From positions 8,060,001-8,124,000 of the forward strand of contig AP026548.1 of assembly GCA_026075535.2 (NCBI GenBank): a stretch of DNA of 64,000 nucleotides. The letters run 5' to 3'. Shown piece by piece: positions 39,906 to 52,547 of this stretch. Under the pieces are notes generated by a model that was not told the DNA's origin, did not search any database, and saw nothing but the letters and a program-made list of their open reading frames with translations. The stretch is from Tricholoma matsutake (taxonomy: Eukaryota; Basidiomycota; Agaricomycetes; Agaricales; Tricholomataceae). Position 1 is the stretch's first letter. Every line of letters starts with the position of its first letter. A program made the translations under genes and the position numbers.

Positions 39906-42132
39906 ATGGAAATTATGTCAACTAATGTTGCTGTCTCAGCGTTTTTCTGCTTACTCGTAACCGCTTTAATTCGCGCTCGGAGTCGTTCTCGTTTTACCAA
40001 ACTCAAAGGCCCACCTACCTTAGGTGTTTTGTTCGGATTAGTCCAAGCATTTTTCAAGCCTCGCGCGTACAGTGATACCGTTGAAGAATGGGAGCGTCAG
40101 TACGGATCTGTGTTTCGTATACCAGCTGTACCCGGGATGAAGAATAGGATTACAATATGTGACCCGAAGGCGATCATGCACCACTGGTCTAATGACACAT
40201 ACACTTATAGACAACCATTGTCTACGCGTCTGTTCTTTGAAACCTTCGTAAGTCGTCGGTCAAATTCAAGTTCTTGATTCATCTAGCTCAAGCGGCGAGC
40301 AGTTTGGCCGCAGCTTGGTGGTTGTGGACGAGGACACTCACAAGAGGTTCGTCTGAGACACTTGTCGCTTCCTCCGAACTAATAGGCGAGTTTCCTTAGA
40401 TACCGGAAGGCTCTAGCTCCTTCATTCAGCAATGCAACGATTCGCGATCTTAGCCCTATATTTTACGACTTAGCCTACATGGTATGTCCCATCCTCGTCC
40501 AAACACCCCTCTGTGATTGACTATTGATAGGTGAAAAATGCCTGGGATTCAGTACTTCAATCATCTTCAAGTGATGAATCTACAATTGAAATTCAGGAAT
40601 GGTACATCTATTCATCTCCAACCGTGAGCTCGTCAGTTAACGCACAAGCCCTTTAGGATGAATCACATGTCGTACGTCTTTTCCGCTTTCTCCCATCATC
40701 ACGCCAACAGAAATCCACGTCCATGCAGGCTGGATGCCATCGGAATGGCTGGTTTCTCTCACGACTTTGAGTCTCTGAAGGGCAAAAGTCCGCCAGTAGT
40801 CGCCGCGCTTGATTCATTTGGGGATGTAAATCAGGATATCCCCACATTTATAATTCTTGTCCTTGGCCATATATTTCCTTCTCTTCTTGTCAAGGTTCCC
40901 ACTAAACGCCAGATGACGATGAAGAGTGTTTCTGCTAGTATCGGTAGTCTCGCCGGAGGTCTCATAGAGTCTGCGCGTGTTGAGAAAGACCAGTCAACCG
41001 ACAGATCTATCATCGGCATGCTTGGTAACGTGGAATAGTTTTCTTCCTTCGATGTGCACTAAGCCTTTCTTCAGTCAAGTCGGAAAGCGTAGCTTCCGCT
41101 TCATCGCGTCTGACTATACAGGAGATAAAGGCACAGGTGTGTGTTCCAGTAATCGTCAACCCATATTCATGCTGATCCTTCCTAGACCGTAGGCTGACCC
41201 AACCCACCCACGTTTTTCACTTAATAATTCATTACCCTTGCGCAGTTTTTACTTATTCTCGCGGGATATGAGACGACAGCTGGTACGCTATCCCCTCGAT
41301 CACCACGACGTCTCACAGATCTAATCTCTACTCAGTTATTTTGACGGTGCAGATTCAAGCTATCCTGGCGTTGTCTTAATCTAAGTGATTTCCTAGTGGA
41401 CAATCGTCGAACTTTGTAGGCGTCCCGATATACAACAGAAGTTGCGTGAGGAACTTGCACAATTTTCAACGGAGGATCCTACATACGACCAATTGACAAA
41501 TGATCTACCACTTCTTCATGCGGTGGTTTGCGAAGTCCTTCGCCTCTACCCACCTGTCAATGCTACTGTACGCGAGGTAGGACTATCTCCGTAACTTCCG
41601 GTTGAGGCTGAACTGAAATGATATTGTAAGGCATATGTGGACGATGTCATACCTCTAAGCAAGCCGATTTCTACATCAGATGGAAAAGTTGTAGATAGTG
41701 TTGCTGTCGCCAAAGGCACCGTCGTTCACGTCCCTATTGCGACAGTGAATAGATCAGAAGTGCTCTGGGGGCCAAATGCCAAGAATTTCGACCCTGACCG
41801 ATGGTTGGATAACAGCATCTCTCAGCACAGGGCCTCGGAAATCCAAGGCTATGGTCACCTGCTTAGCTTTGGTGGTGGTCCCCGGATGTGCTTGGGGAAG
41901 GCTTTCGCATTAACAGAAATTAAGGTGAAGTGATCTGTTATGGCGATATGTCTCAAAAGTATTCAAGCACCCTTTACAGACTGTGTTGTCCGTTCTGATA
42001 CGAAACTACACGTTCAAATTTCCAGATGGTCCGTCAACGAAGGTTGAAGTCCACCGATCTTTCTTACTACGTCCGAAGGTGGTTGGTCAAGATGGCCCTC
42101 GAGTACCTGTGATCGTCAGGCGTGTAGAATAG
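39906..42132 (+). CDS. cytochrome P450 monooxygenase
   Basis: Twelve exons: 39906-40247, 40303-40346, 40400-40481, 40531-40601, 40657-40671, 40729-41024, 41075-41136, 41246-41282, 41336-41346, 41397-41576, 41631-41924, 41980-42132; 528 aa. An N-terminal membrane anchor (AVSAFFCLLVTALI) and basic stop-transfer are followed by a Pro-rich hinge. I-helix motif AGYETT, K-helix EVLR, PERF-type DPDRW and heme-binding FGGGPRMCLG with the Cys ligand are all present, so the enzyme looks active. ER-bound monooxygenase; substrate not predictable. An upstream ATG at 39862 is out of frame. The acceptor of exon 2 could be three bases earlier. One exon is only 11 nt. Confidence 0.92.
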
Positions 42133-42432
42133 ATTGAATTTCTTGAACACTAACTTATATACTTATGTGGACAACTCTCATTCTTTTTAACGATAGCCTG
42201 GATACATTTAAATTAATCTGTAGTACGTGGACAAGGCGATCGAACGACTGTATTTACCAGGTACTAAACCTGCTACTGGGTGATTCTGAGCTACAGAATA
42301 TGTAGGTATGGGAATTCGAATACCTAAGGTGTTCGCTCAACCTAATACGCGTACGCTAGTGCAAATATCGGCGTTCCAGGCAAATCTACGATCCAACCTC
42401 AACGTTAACGTCGACGAGTACTATGTGCCACA
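42133..42432. other. intergenic, nothing seen
   Basis: About 300 bp between the P450 stop and the PBN1 start; no element recognised. Confidence 0.5.
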
Positions 42433-43268
42433 ATGACAACACCATTTAGACTAATCTCATCAATCACACCTCAAGATGGCTTCCATCCCACAACGCGCAT
42501 AATTTTCTCCGACCCTGACCTCCTCGCTTTCTCATTCTCCTCAAATTGCACTCTATACCTCTACTTAATCCTTCCACCACTGATTTTTATCGATCCCTAC
42601 GAGCTTTCCCACTACGCCCAGTTCTACACATTCAAACACTGGGGCACGGCTAATCTCGAGCTACCCGTACATGCAGTGCCACAGAACAATTCGGTATTGT
42701 TGTTAAATGTGACAGTCCCCACGAAGCTCGTCCGGGATAACGCGTATCAAGAAGGGGAAAGGCTTGAAGTCAAAGTTCCCCTGCATCTGCGTTATGGGAA
42801 CCCTGGGTTGGCGTCGAATTCTGGCTACTACCATACTGCAGAGATGGACTGGCCGACTGGGTTCATAGCATGCCCTCGAAACTTATCAGGCTTTTGTGAG
42901 TCACCTCGATATAGTTTATGTTCCTTCTTATAATATAATCTTATCCAGCGCAAAGCGAAACAATCCCAGTACTTCCCTCTGAAGTCGTGTCATTCCTCGA
43001 GGCACAGACGACAGACACATTTGCAGCTTCACATGTACTAGTTCCCGTACAACCTGGAAACTACGTACACGAACACACCCTCAGTCCTCCTCGCATCACA
43101 GTGCGGGTGCCAGTCGCAAATCCAACCGATCTGCGTTTCGTGGAAGCGGGAACGGTAATTACGATCTTTGCAGCTTTCTTCTACCTTGCTTGGATTTCGT
43201 TGAGAACTGCTCGAAACATGAGAAGGGTGTTTAGGAACATTGAGTTTGAAAGGATGAAGACGAAATAG
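42433..43268 (+). CDS. PBN1: PIG-X/Pbn1, GPI mannosyltransferase I accessory subunit
   Basis: Two exons, 42433-42895 and 42949-43268; 260 aa, about the length of human PIG-X. Visible are the PIG-X pattern DPYELSHY, LELPVH, VPLHLRYGNP and DWPTGFIACP in the lumenal part, and a single C-terminal membrane helix (VITIFAAFFYLAWISL) with a short basic cytosolic tail. PIG-X/Pbn1 stabilises PIG-M/Gpi14, which adds the first mannose of the GPI anchor in the ER lumen. The N-terminus lacks an obvious cleavable signal. No functional link to the neighbours. Confidence 0.85.
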
Positions 43269-44184
43269 CCGTGAGTGTGGAACTCCAAGTTAAATGAGTC
43301 AGGTTTGCTGATATGTTCTACTTTAGACGAGCAGGAATGCCGAACGAATAATGTCGGGACCATGCCTTCGAATGATAGCACTTAGAAAGCACGGAATGCT
43401 GTGAGCGAGTGGAAGAAGCCCGCCTCGAGGATTGGCGATAATCAAGCACTATTCCGTGCGTTTAACAGGAGAAAATTGGGTATCAAAGCAAGGCACCCGT
43501 TTCAGGAGTCTTACATCTACACGTTATGGGTGCCTGGAATACGGATTTCGGGTCTATCACGTATGAGACTGAACTGTGTGGATTTCGAGGAAGAACTTGA
43601 AGTCGATATCCATATTGCGCGGGGTGTAGATGAGGCCACCCATGTTCATATTGTGGTTTGACGTAGTACTGTGCTTGGCTACAAACTATGGGGATTGACT
43701 GTGCGTTCATGCCAGAAAAGAACCTGTCAGATTCTCGTCCGACTCGCCGAGGTCTCGTTCGGGGTCGTACCTCTTCGTTCCTATGCTCAGCATCACTGTC
43801 GCTTCAAGTTGCAAGTTTCGCAATCTGAAAACGACGGCCGTGTTATTACAAGACACAACCTAGAGAGCACACATTTGCGCATGCTTTTTTCGACGCTTCC
43901 TGAATTCCAACGAGCAAGGCGCACTTGATACTTGACTTGTATTTCCTAAAATATCTGACTCTTATAACCATGGATCCTCTGTCCATCTCATCAACCTCAG
44001 ATAATTTTTTTTTTAAATTTAAGTGTTACCTGGAGGGATAGTATCTGGCGTTTCACTGTATGTAGCTACGTGGCATATATCCGTTCTGCTGTTTTAACAC
44101 TGAATGTTACTGAACAAGGGTTTACTGCTGACGCGTCCCGTGTGGCTTATATCACTTTGCTAATACGGGCGAATGGATAGAGAA
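43269..44184. other. intergenic, no supported gene
   Basis: ORFs at 43401-43661 and 43671-43928 have no motifs. The segment is the 3' space between two convergent genes. Confidence 0.5.
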
Positions 44185-45469
44185 TTAATCATAGCCTGCT
44201 GCCTTGTTGCTCTCTTCTACAGTTGCCTTCACCAGCTGCGCAATTTCCACAGCGCCCTAAATAAAACAAGGATTTTTTTTAGAAGTCAAGCGATCCAGCC
44301 TCGGAGTTCCTCACAGGTGTATCGGAATGGCAGCAGATGGACACTTCGGTCACATTATTTCCCAAAGGTAGGTATCCATCCAATGTGGTAACTTCGTGCT
44401 GATTCAGAAGCCTTTGGACCTGAATGCCCAATTTCAGATGTTAAGAAAAGAAAAGAAATCTCCCACCGCACCTTTCCCCGAACTTTCTCCAGGGATACGG
44501 GTTCGTGTTTTCTAGAGGTGGAACCACGATGTAAGAGCACGTCTGTGTTAGCCCTTATGAGACCCTCTTACTGCGTGATTATAAGCTTTCCTTCAGGAGA
44601 GTAGTCCAAGTCAGCAAACCATTCTGCACGCGTGGTGAGCTTCGGGGGGTCACGAGAAGATAAGGCGAACATGCCAGCAATAAATTTAACGCCTGCTTCC
44701 TCGGCAGCTGTTTGATGTGCAGTGCCAGGCATTCCCATGAATGCGATATCTTCCTTCTGTGCCTTCTGGAAGACTTTGATGACGTCTATCACTGCACGGG
44801 ATAAAGGAAGGGAGCGAGCCGTTTGGCCGTAAATTGCGCCATGGGGTTTAACCTGAGACGTGTCAGTCTTCCTCAATTTACAAATGTAGCACCGCGGGCT
44901 TACGTGGTTCATAGATAGTCCATGGAGCTTCAGGAATCCGGATAATGCGCCCACTTGATACATGAAGCAATTCATTAGCTCGGCCTGCTCAGGCCAAGTT
45001 ACATGTGAATTAGACCAGAAGACGATCTTGAGCAGAAACAAACGTACAGGTTCAATGGCCATTTCTCTTCGGCCGAACCCTTGGAGGTCGGGTAAGGAAG
45101 GATGTGCGCCGACCTTTACTCCATTCTTCTTCGCCAGCTCAACGGTCTTGTTCATGATGTTGAAGTCGCTGTGGACATCACGATCATCATTACAGAATGA
45201 CGCCCCCAGCGAATGGGCACACACGATGCATGAAATCCACATGCGATGTTTGCGAAATGAATCGTCTTCATGAGCCCTTCATCGTCACCCTAAGGCATAC
45301 TTTGTTCAGCCATAGTTCAGCTTCCATTCGGACAAGTTGGCTTACCATCTTGTAGAGGGAAAATCCCTAAGTACTATCGGTAAAGATGTCATCCGATTTA
45401 TAGATTATTCATTTATTGACGAACCTCTCCCATATCACAGTTGACCGACGCACGTAGGGGAGCTAGCAT
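44185..45469 (-). CDS. pxpA: PxpA-type 5-oxoprolinase subunit (LamB/YcsF family)
   Basis: Nine exons: 45469-45425, 45366-45346, 45289-45225, 45168-45048, 44984-44904, 44852-44572, 44511-44472, 44419-44315, 44256-44185; 276 aa. Family motifs in order: VNCDMGEGFSLYKMGDDEGLMK, ANIACGFHASD, VGAHPSLPDLQGFGRR, HVKPHGAIYG, FADLDYSPEGKLI, KHEPVS and SICCHSDTPGAVEIA. A stop at 44568 belongs to a retained intron, because reading the intron restores a false end; the family C-terminus is recovered in the three following exons. In bacteria PxpA works with PxpB and PxpC to hydrolyse 5-oxoproline using ATP. Here the divergent neighbour, 507 bp away, contains PxpC- and PxpB-like domains fused to a biotin carboxylase, so the two products probably act together. 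Confidence 0.9.
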
Positions 45470-45976
45470 ACTCGAAAATTGTTGTGGATAGAACAAGTGT
45501 GTCGTGAGGTCAAGAAGAAGGGACTGAATTTCATCAGTATGTGATCAATCGCAGCCGTGTATGTATTGCGAATTTCAGATTGTTCCGGGTTGCTTGACAT
45601 ATGAAGATTCTGTCGCACGCTCTAAACTGAGAGTGTTTGCAGCAGACTGACGCCTAGTCCGAAGGGACCCATGAACTCGTGACAACGTTTCCAAATGACA
45701 TTACAAAAAACCCTTATTGCATTTTATATGTGATAGGGAAATGGAAATGAATTCCGGCGCCGTCGGGTTGCTAAATATGGTAATCAGTGTTACATACCGT
45801 GACGTGACGCGTCGATATTTCAGTGCTCTGCTGACTTTTCTTACCGGACCGTGTGTCATGGTCCATCTGTTAGATAGTCCGGGGGTGAATTCCTATTCCT
45901 TTTACCAGTACCCGTCACTCGTTGTACAAAACTATCGATTTATTATATATCCTTCTGTCTTGCCACCTCTTCAGAG
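45470..45976. promoter_or_regulatory. shared promoter region of pxpA and the carboxylase fusion
   Basis: 507 bp between divergent starts. Two GATA-type sites (TGATAG near 45731 and AGATAG near 45872) fit nitrogen control but are no more frequent than chance would give. Confidence 0.35.
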
Positions 45977-48900
45977 ATGTATAGCGAACACAAGTTACTT
46001 GTCGCCAATCGTGGCGAAATCGCAGTACGAATCATTCGTACAGCTAAAGAATTAGGCCTCCGCACGGTATCAATCTATGTGCCTCTGGATGCCCTCTCGC
46101 CCCATGTTACACTTGCCGACGAAGCTGTAGCGCTGCCTACGTCCGATCTCCCTGCAGAGTCTGGCTCCCAGCCTTACATCAATGGACCATCCATCGTTGC
46201 CATTGCTAAAGCTCATTCCGTGACGCTGCTCCATCCAGGATATGGTTTCTTATCCGAGAATTCGGAATTTGCGTCGCTCGTTGTGAACGCTGGGATCTCT
46301 TGGCTTGGACCGCGACCTGACGTGATCAAGATGATGGGTATCAAGCATGAAGCTAGGAAGATGGCAGTAGATGCTGGCTTGCCAGTCGTTCCCGGGTCCA
46401 GTTTGCTGGTAGCTACTGCGGATGCGTTGACCGTTGCGAAGAATGTTGGATTTCCGATTATCTTGAAGGCCACGGCAGGTGGTGGAGGAATGGGTATGGC
46501 TATTTGCGAGAATGAAACCGAACTTCGTGAGAAGTTCGAGCCTACAAGCGATCGAGCAAAAGTATGTTGGGAAAATCCTTCTGCTCCCTTCAGGAACTTA
46601 CATCGACATGCAGATCCTTTTTGGCAACAGAGGCTTGTTCCTCGAACGATATCTTCCAGCGGGGCGCCATGTTGAAATCCAGGTTTATATCATCTGACGT
46701 ATTTTATCAATTCACTCACCATTAAAAACGGTCAGGTATTTGGGAATGGGCGCGGAGACATCGTGCACATGAGTGAGCGAGAGTGCAGTGTCCAGAGACG
46801 ACACCAGAAGGTGATTGAAGAAGCCCCAAGTCCTTTCTTGGAATCACATCCAGGTCAGGACATGTTCCGGCATTATTTTCCCCTTCACTTATTTTGTGGG
46901 ACGTAGGTCTTAGAGAGAAGGTGTGCGATGCCGCTGTAAGACTCTGCCGTTCAATCGAATATGGTTCCGCTGGTAAGAATTCTCCTTGAACCAAGAGTTG
47001 ATGTATCGGCCAACAAAGAATCGTAAAGGCACGGTAGAATTTCTTGTCGACGACAGCACGGCGGAGTTCTACTTCCTTGAAATGAATACCCGCATTCAAG
47101 TTCGTATCTCTCGTCCTACATTTAAACATGAACTGACCAGCAAATCAACAGGTAGAGCACCCTGTTACTGAAGCCATTCACCCCGGTCTAGATCTTGTGA
47201 AACTAATGATTCAACACGGTGTCGCTGAGCGACACAGGACAGGCCTTGCGAAGGGGAATTTTGAAGAGGTAGATATGCAGCAAAGTTCCTATGACGCACT
47301 CCGAGCCCTAGGGCGTGGTTCGCATGGTTATGCAATTGAAGGCCGTGTTTACGCAGAGGATCCGTCAGAGAATTTTATGCCGCGTCCTGGCTTACTGCAA
47401 TTTGTTGACTTGAACAGTCGTCAGTATGATTGGTTGAGGGTGGAAAGCTATGTACGTGAATCTTGTCGCGAGTGTATCTTTCTTGGAATTTAGTGACATT
47501 TCTCAGGTTTCCACTGGTGTATCAATCACGCCGTTCTCAGATGGGCTTCTCGTAAAACTCATCGTGACTGGAAGAACACGAAAGGAAGCAATGTCGAGAT
47601 TCAGCGACGCCCTCGACGGATGCAAGATTTGTGGCCCTCCTAATGGTCTAGAATATCTCAAGGCGGTTGCGCATAGTGATGTATTCCGCGCTGGAACAGC
47701 CACCACAACTTTCCTGAACAATTTCCCTTTTACGCCACGGTGAGTGCCTTGCTTATTTGTGCAGACGTGACGTGAACTGAGTTGTCCAATAGTGCCCTAA
47801 AGGTAATCAGTGCGGGCATCGACTGTTCGCTTCAGGAATTCCCAGGACGTACCATCGGCCTAGGAATACCTACTAGTGGACCGATGGACACCTTGGCTTT
47901 CAGAGCGGGGAATATCCTTGTTGGGAATCCGCCGACAACGGAAGGGTTGGAAATTATTATCTTGCCAGGTGTCGGCTTAGCATTGGAATTTTTCGTGCCA
48001 ACTGTCATTGCAGTCACAGGCAGAGAGGTGGCAGTCAAGGTCGACAATAAATTGGTCGACACGTGGTCGAGGATCATCGTACCGCGTGGTGGAAAGTTAC
48101 GTCTGGATGTAGATCCGAACAATCCAGCTTCTTCGACAGGGTTCAGAGTCTATTTGTGTGTCCGGGGCGGTTTCCCCAACGTGCCTACGTATCTAGGATC
48201 GAAGTCTACTTCCATGGGTTTAGGTGGTTACCAGGTGAGCATTTTCCACGAGGTCGAGAGTTCTTTCTGCCGCTTACATGTGACGGCCAATTCGTAGGGA
48301 AGGTCTCTTCTCCCCGGTGATCAACTGGCCCTGGGAGAATGCGGTCCCGAAGCTGGGGAAGCACCATTTTCTCTCCCTCGCTCGTGGGTGCCAAGATATC
48401 CATCAGCATGGATTGTTTATGTACTTTCCGGTCCGCATGACTCGGAAGAGTTTGTCACTGCTGAGGGCGTTAAGAAATTCTATGCCTCGAAATTCGGTGT
48501 AAGCTCTGCGAGCAACCGAATGGGAATTCGACTTGAGGCACCAGAAAAAGTCGAATGGACCAGAACGAGTGGAGGGGAAGGAGGTGCTCATCCGAGCAAT
48601 ATTCTCGATAACGCCTACGCGTATGCGACCGTGAATATCAACGGCGATACTCCTGTTATCCTCACGCATGAAGGTCCCGATATGGGAGGGTACGTGTGTT
48701 TGTGTACCATTGCTTCCGCTGAAACGTAAGACACAACTACTTGTGTCAACCGCAAATGACTTGCTAACTGAAAATAGGTGGAAGCTTGGGCAAATTAATC
48801 CCGGTTCGACGATTGAGTTTAGGAGAGTGTCGTGGAAAGAAGCCGTACGCCTGAATGATGCGCCGAACAAGTGGCTCGCAGAAATCAAGGCTTTGGTCGC

Positions 48901-50765
48901 TAATCCTAACACTCGGGCGACTGGTTACAGCCCGTATATAGTTGACCTGAAGGACACTAGTCAATTACCAATCTTACATGTCGAAGGAAGTGGAAAGAAG
49001 CAGGTAGTATTCCGACAGGTCAGTTCGAAAATTTACGGCTTTCTGCCTTGACGCTCAACCTTTATAGGCGGGAGATTCTTCCATTCTGGTTGAGTTCGGT
49101 CAGATGCATTTAGACCTTGCTTCGCGCGCTCGTATACATGCCATTGAGTTAAACATCAAAGAGAAGAATGTTGCTGGCTTGCGCAGGCTCCGTCCTTGCA
49201 CTCGCTCAACAATGGTGCGTACACAGTTGGTGTTCCTTGAATGACGTTGATCGGATTTCTACGCAGTGTGACTATGACTTTAATATCATTCCACAGGCTG
49301 AGATGCTGGACATTCTCATCACTGCACAGAAAGTGGTTCCAGAAGATGTGACTGGTATGTCGTTCCCGGCGCGCAGAATAACTTTCCCTGTCGTCTTGGA
49401 CGACCGATGGAATCGCGAGGCTTTGGAACGTTACATGGCCACCATCAGGAAGAAAGCCGTATATTTGCCCAGTAACATTGATTATCTTGCGAGGAACAAC
49501 GGGCTTTCGAGTGGTACTGAAATGTTGGAGAAGATGATTGCTTCTGATTGGGTACGTCCGCCGGCGCCGTTTATTCACTGCGCATCAATGAATATCGGCC
49601 ACAGCTTGTTATCGGAGTCGGCTTTTACCTAGCATGCGCTTTTCTGGTCCCTGTACGTGCATTTTTTTTTTTTCAAGTTGAGCATATCCCTTATGGCGAT
49701 TCGCAGATCGACCCAAGATGCAGACTTGTAGGCCAGAAAATGAATCCGTCGCGGACGTTTACACCCCGTGTACGTGTTAAACGAAGTCTTCCATTCTTGA
49801 AGTTTTAACCACCGAATAGGGTGCCATGGGTATCGGTGGACCTGTTAGCGTGGTATATCCGGTCGAGTCCCCAGGCGGGTATCAGCTTTACGGTCGTGCG
49901 CTTCCGACGTGGCAGACATGGGGTAAAGGCAATGATTTTGAACCAGAGAGGCCTTGGATATTGTTGCCATTCGACCAGGTACACTATCCAATCTGATTTC
50001 TTCGACTGAAGTTAACACGGAACAGGTTCATCTCGAGCCCATCACCGAAGAAGAATATCTGAAAGTAAGTTCGTTTCATCAAGATACGACCGAATGTTCA
50101 TCCTGATTGTGTATGATCCTAGCTCGAACAACAATTTGACGCTGGACAATACTCATTCAAGGTCCGTGTATTGTGTCATTCAGATGCTCCTATATGCTGA
50201 TATAGGCGAGAAGATTGAACCGACGACATTGTCTATGACGGATTATGCCAAGTTTGTTGAATCGATCCAAGATGAAGTAGCAGCGTTCTTGAAGGGACAA
50301 GCGAAAGGTATGGCGCAAGAAGAGCAGCGGTAAGCTTGTCCACTGCAGGAGTTGTCCTGTTGCTCATGTAGTTGGAAGGGAACGAGAATATCTCCAAGAG
50401 TGGGAAGACGAGAAGCGCGCGAATAGTGCTGTCCAGTCGGCCGCCACGGATTCAGCTGACTGTAAGCCATTGCATTCTTCTCAGCAATAGCGAAATTTCT
50501 CATAGGTGTTTTACCACCATCGTCAGACTCCCTTGCCAATTCTATCACGATAAACACTTCGCTCTTTGCCTCGGTGTGGAAGATTAAGTGTCAAGCAGGG
50601 GACGTGATCCAATCCGAGGACGAGGTTCTCGTAATTCTTGAAGCCATGAAAACGGAGATCCCCATTCGTGCCGGAGAAGATAACGTTGGTAAAACCATTA
50701 AGCGCCTTGTGGTCAAGGAGGGGGCAATGGTTCGCCCTGGCGACGCTATGCTTGTTCTCGAATGA
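45977..50765 (+). CDS. biotin carboxylase-PxpC-PxpB-biotinyl fusion (urea carboxylase-like)
   Basis: Twenty exons: 45977-46561, 46614-46682, 46736-46853, 46907-46972, 47029-47099, 47152-47451, 47507-47739, 47793-48234, 48298-48725, 48778-49018, 49068-49214, 49267-49551, 49605-49652, 49707-49769, 49820-49978, 50026-50064, 50123-50161, 50211-50329, 50379-50461, 50506-50765; 1264 aa. Domains: ATP-grasp biotin carboxylase (1-460; [36 protein letters not shown]); carboxyltransferase AHS2/PxpC (about 481-770; [17 protein letters not shown]); AHS1/PxpB (about 852-1075; [20 protein letters not shown]); biotinyl domain (ILEAMKTE, Lys about 1227). This is the order of fungal urea carboxylase, but the amidase (allophanate hydrolase) domain of Dur1,2 is absent. 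With pxpA next door, oxoproline or a related lactam is at least as likely a substrate as urea. Exon 18 may start three bases later. Confidence 0.88.
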
Positions 50766-51365
50766 ATTGTTCATCGTCTAGGCCAATGAAAATATTAATA
50801 TTTGTTTTCTCACCGAAGCGGTACCGCGGTGTGGCGTACATAAGTGCATAAGGAGTAGGAACTGGTACATGCGATGGCTCTCAATCACCCTACAAAAATC
50901 TCACAGACATGTGTACATCCTGCTAACGGCCCGGGATTGAGAGTTGCGCCTTCGTTGGGGACATATTCTCCATGTGCTGTTCTTATTTACAGCACACTGA
51001 CAGCACAAGGGTCTCGGCTTATTGGGAAAGTACATGACAGCGGTTCTGCGACTGCAACGCGTCAGAATGTCAGTTTAGAAAGATGGGAATCTAGTAAGTA
51101 GCTCCTTTCAAAGGGATGTTCGGCTTCATATCATTATCTCAACGTGACATGTTCTTGGCACTGTAGACCTGAATTTATAATACAAACATACTGTTTCATG
51201 GCTAAACAACTAGCGTGTACCAAGGGGTCAGGGTAAATGAATCGCGAGAACGCCACAACCGAGGAAAAAGCGCTCAGGCGCTCCCATTACAAATTATACT
51301 CGTAGCAGACAAAGCGTAGCATGTATACCAAACGACGTTGTCTAATCAACCAAGCAAGGATACCC
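50766..51365. other. convergent intergenic region, nothing seen
   Basis: 600 bp between two gene ends; a short plus ORF (50874-51101) has no motifs. Confidence 0.5.
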
Positions 51366-52452
51366 TTAGATCTCGAGAAAATCCGAGTCTTCATCGACCA
51401 AGAGGTCCAAAAGGGTAAAAAACGATGCTGCCGGAAAACCAACGACATTGTAAAAATCGCCTTCGATTTTCCGGATCAGGAGTCCGCCCAATCCCTGACA
51501 TTATGTCGATATGAGTTACATCTACTGAAAAATTTGAACCACACCGTCTTACCTGGATCGCGAACCCACCCGCACGGTCGAGACCCTCGCCGCTGTTGAC
51601 ATAGGCCTGCACGACATGCTGAGGGCTGTCGGAGAAGTACACCAGCGTGCGCTCGTCAATCGATCTTTCAGATGATGAGCGGGATGCTTGAATCATGTGT
51701 TAGACACAGACTACGCTTACTTTATTGTGTATCCCGGTGCAGATAGGACGGGGTATACTGCAAATATTTTAAAGTCAATGCGTGGAAATATAACTACGGC
51801 GGTGTATGAGGATACTCGCCTACAGTGACCCCTGTGACTACTTCGCATACGCCTCCGTTGAGGTCGAGGAGCATCCGTAGGTTGTCTTCCTTTGACGTCG
51901 GTTTTTCAAGTACTTCTTGGCGGATCCCAGGAATTACAGAGTAGGATACATCAGATGTAATAGGTTGAGCATGCGTTAGGACCACGGTATCCGCTTTCAA
52001 AGGGAAACAGTGGTCAGGCCTAGGAAAACGAAGATTATCTCGTCGGTGCCTACCTGCAATGACAAGATCTGGCGGATTTTCCGGGTCATTTGTCTGCAGA
52101 ATATATGCTTAAGAACCCCCGAAATCTGCTGTCAATAGATAACGCACCACCAGTCGCTCGTACACTTCCACGGCTTTGTGTGTTGCCGTTGCCACGGGAT
52201 ACTCGTGTACATCCTCGAATGAGTCAATAGGGAGGTCCTCACTGAACGTAGATGGAACAATTTCAGGGGCTAGTCCCTGCACACGACGCGTTTCATATGG
52301 TTAAAAATATTGTATACTTGCGTTTAAGCACCTACGAATGTACGTAGAATTTCCTGACGACGTGGACTGTTTGATGCAAGAACAATACGTTTCCCCGAAA
52401 GTTTCGTTACTGCTGGAAGTTGGAGGGCGTGTGGTAGGACGTGGTTGGTCAT
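51366..52452 (-). CDS. Maf-type nucleoside triphosphate pyrophosphatase
   Basis: Seven exons: 52452-52336, 52276-52148, 52093-52054, 51993-51820, 51757-51721, 51664-51553, 51494-51366; 245 aa. Maf/Ham1 motifs: LASNSPRRQEILRTF, VIAADTVV, LEKPTSKEDNLRMLLDLNG, VVTGVTVVYPVL, SIDERTLVYF, YVNSGEGLDRAGGFAIQGLGG and EGDFYNVVGFP. The Ser-Pro-Arg-Arg loop and the AxDTVV catalytic Asp are intact. Maf/ASMTL-N proteins hydrolyse non-canonical or pyrimidine NTPs in house-cleaning. The fourth intron (51758-51819) uses a GC donor; only this keeps the frame and the motif. Divergent from HUS1 with 95 bp between starts. Confidence 0.88.
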
Positions 52453-52547
52453 TGTGGTCACTGGCAAGATCTGGGTCGGAGAGTAAACTGAAATCTAATC
52501 TAATCTCTGTTTTTTGCTCTGCGAGTTACGGGAATTAACGCTGCACG
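52453..52547. promoter_or_regulatory. short bidirectional promoter, Maf/HUS1
   Basis: 95 bp between divergent start codons. Confidence 0.45.

Noticed and set aside
43401..43928. Two plus-strand ORFs between PBN1 and pxpA
   Set aside because: No motifs; they lie in the convergent 3' space.
44568..44570. Stop codon that would end pxpA at 205 aa
   Set aside because: It lies in an intron; the family C-terminus (KHEPVS, HSDTPGAVEIA) is recovered by three more exons.
45977..50765. Annotation as Dur1,2 urea amidolyase
   Set aside because: The N-terminal amidase/allophanate hydrolase domain is missing and pxpA is adjacent, so only a urea carboxylase-like label is justified.
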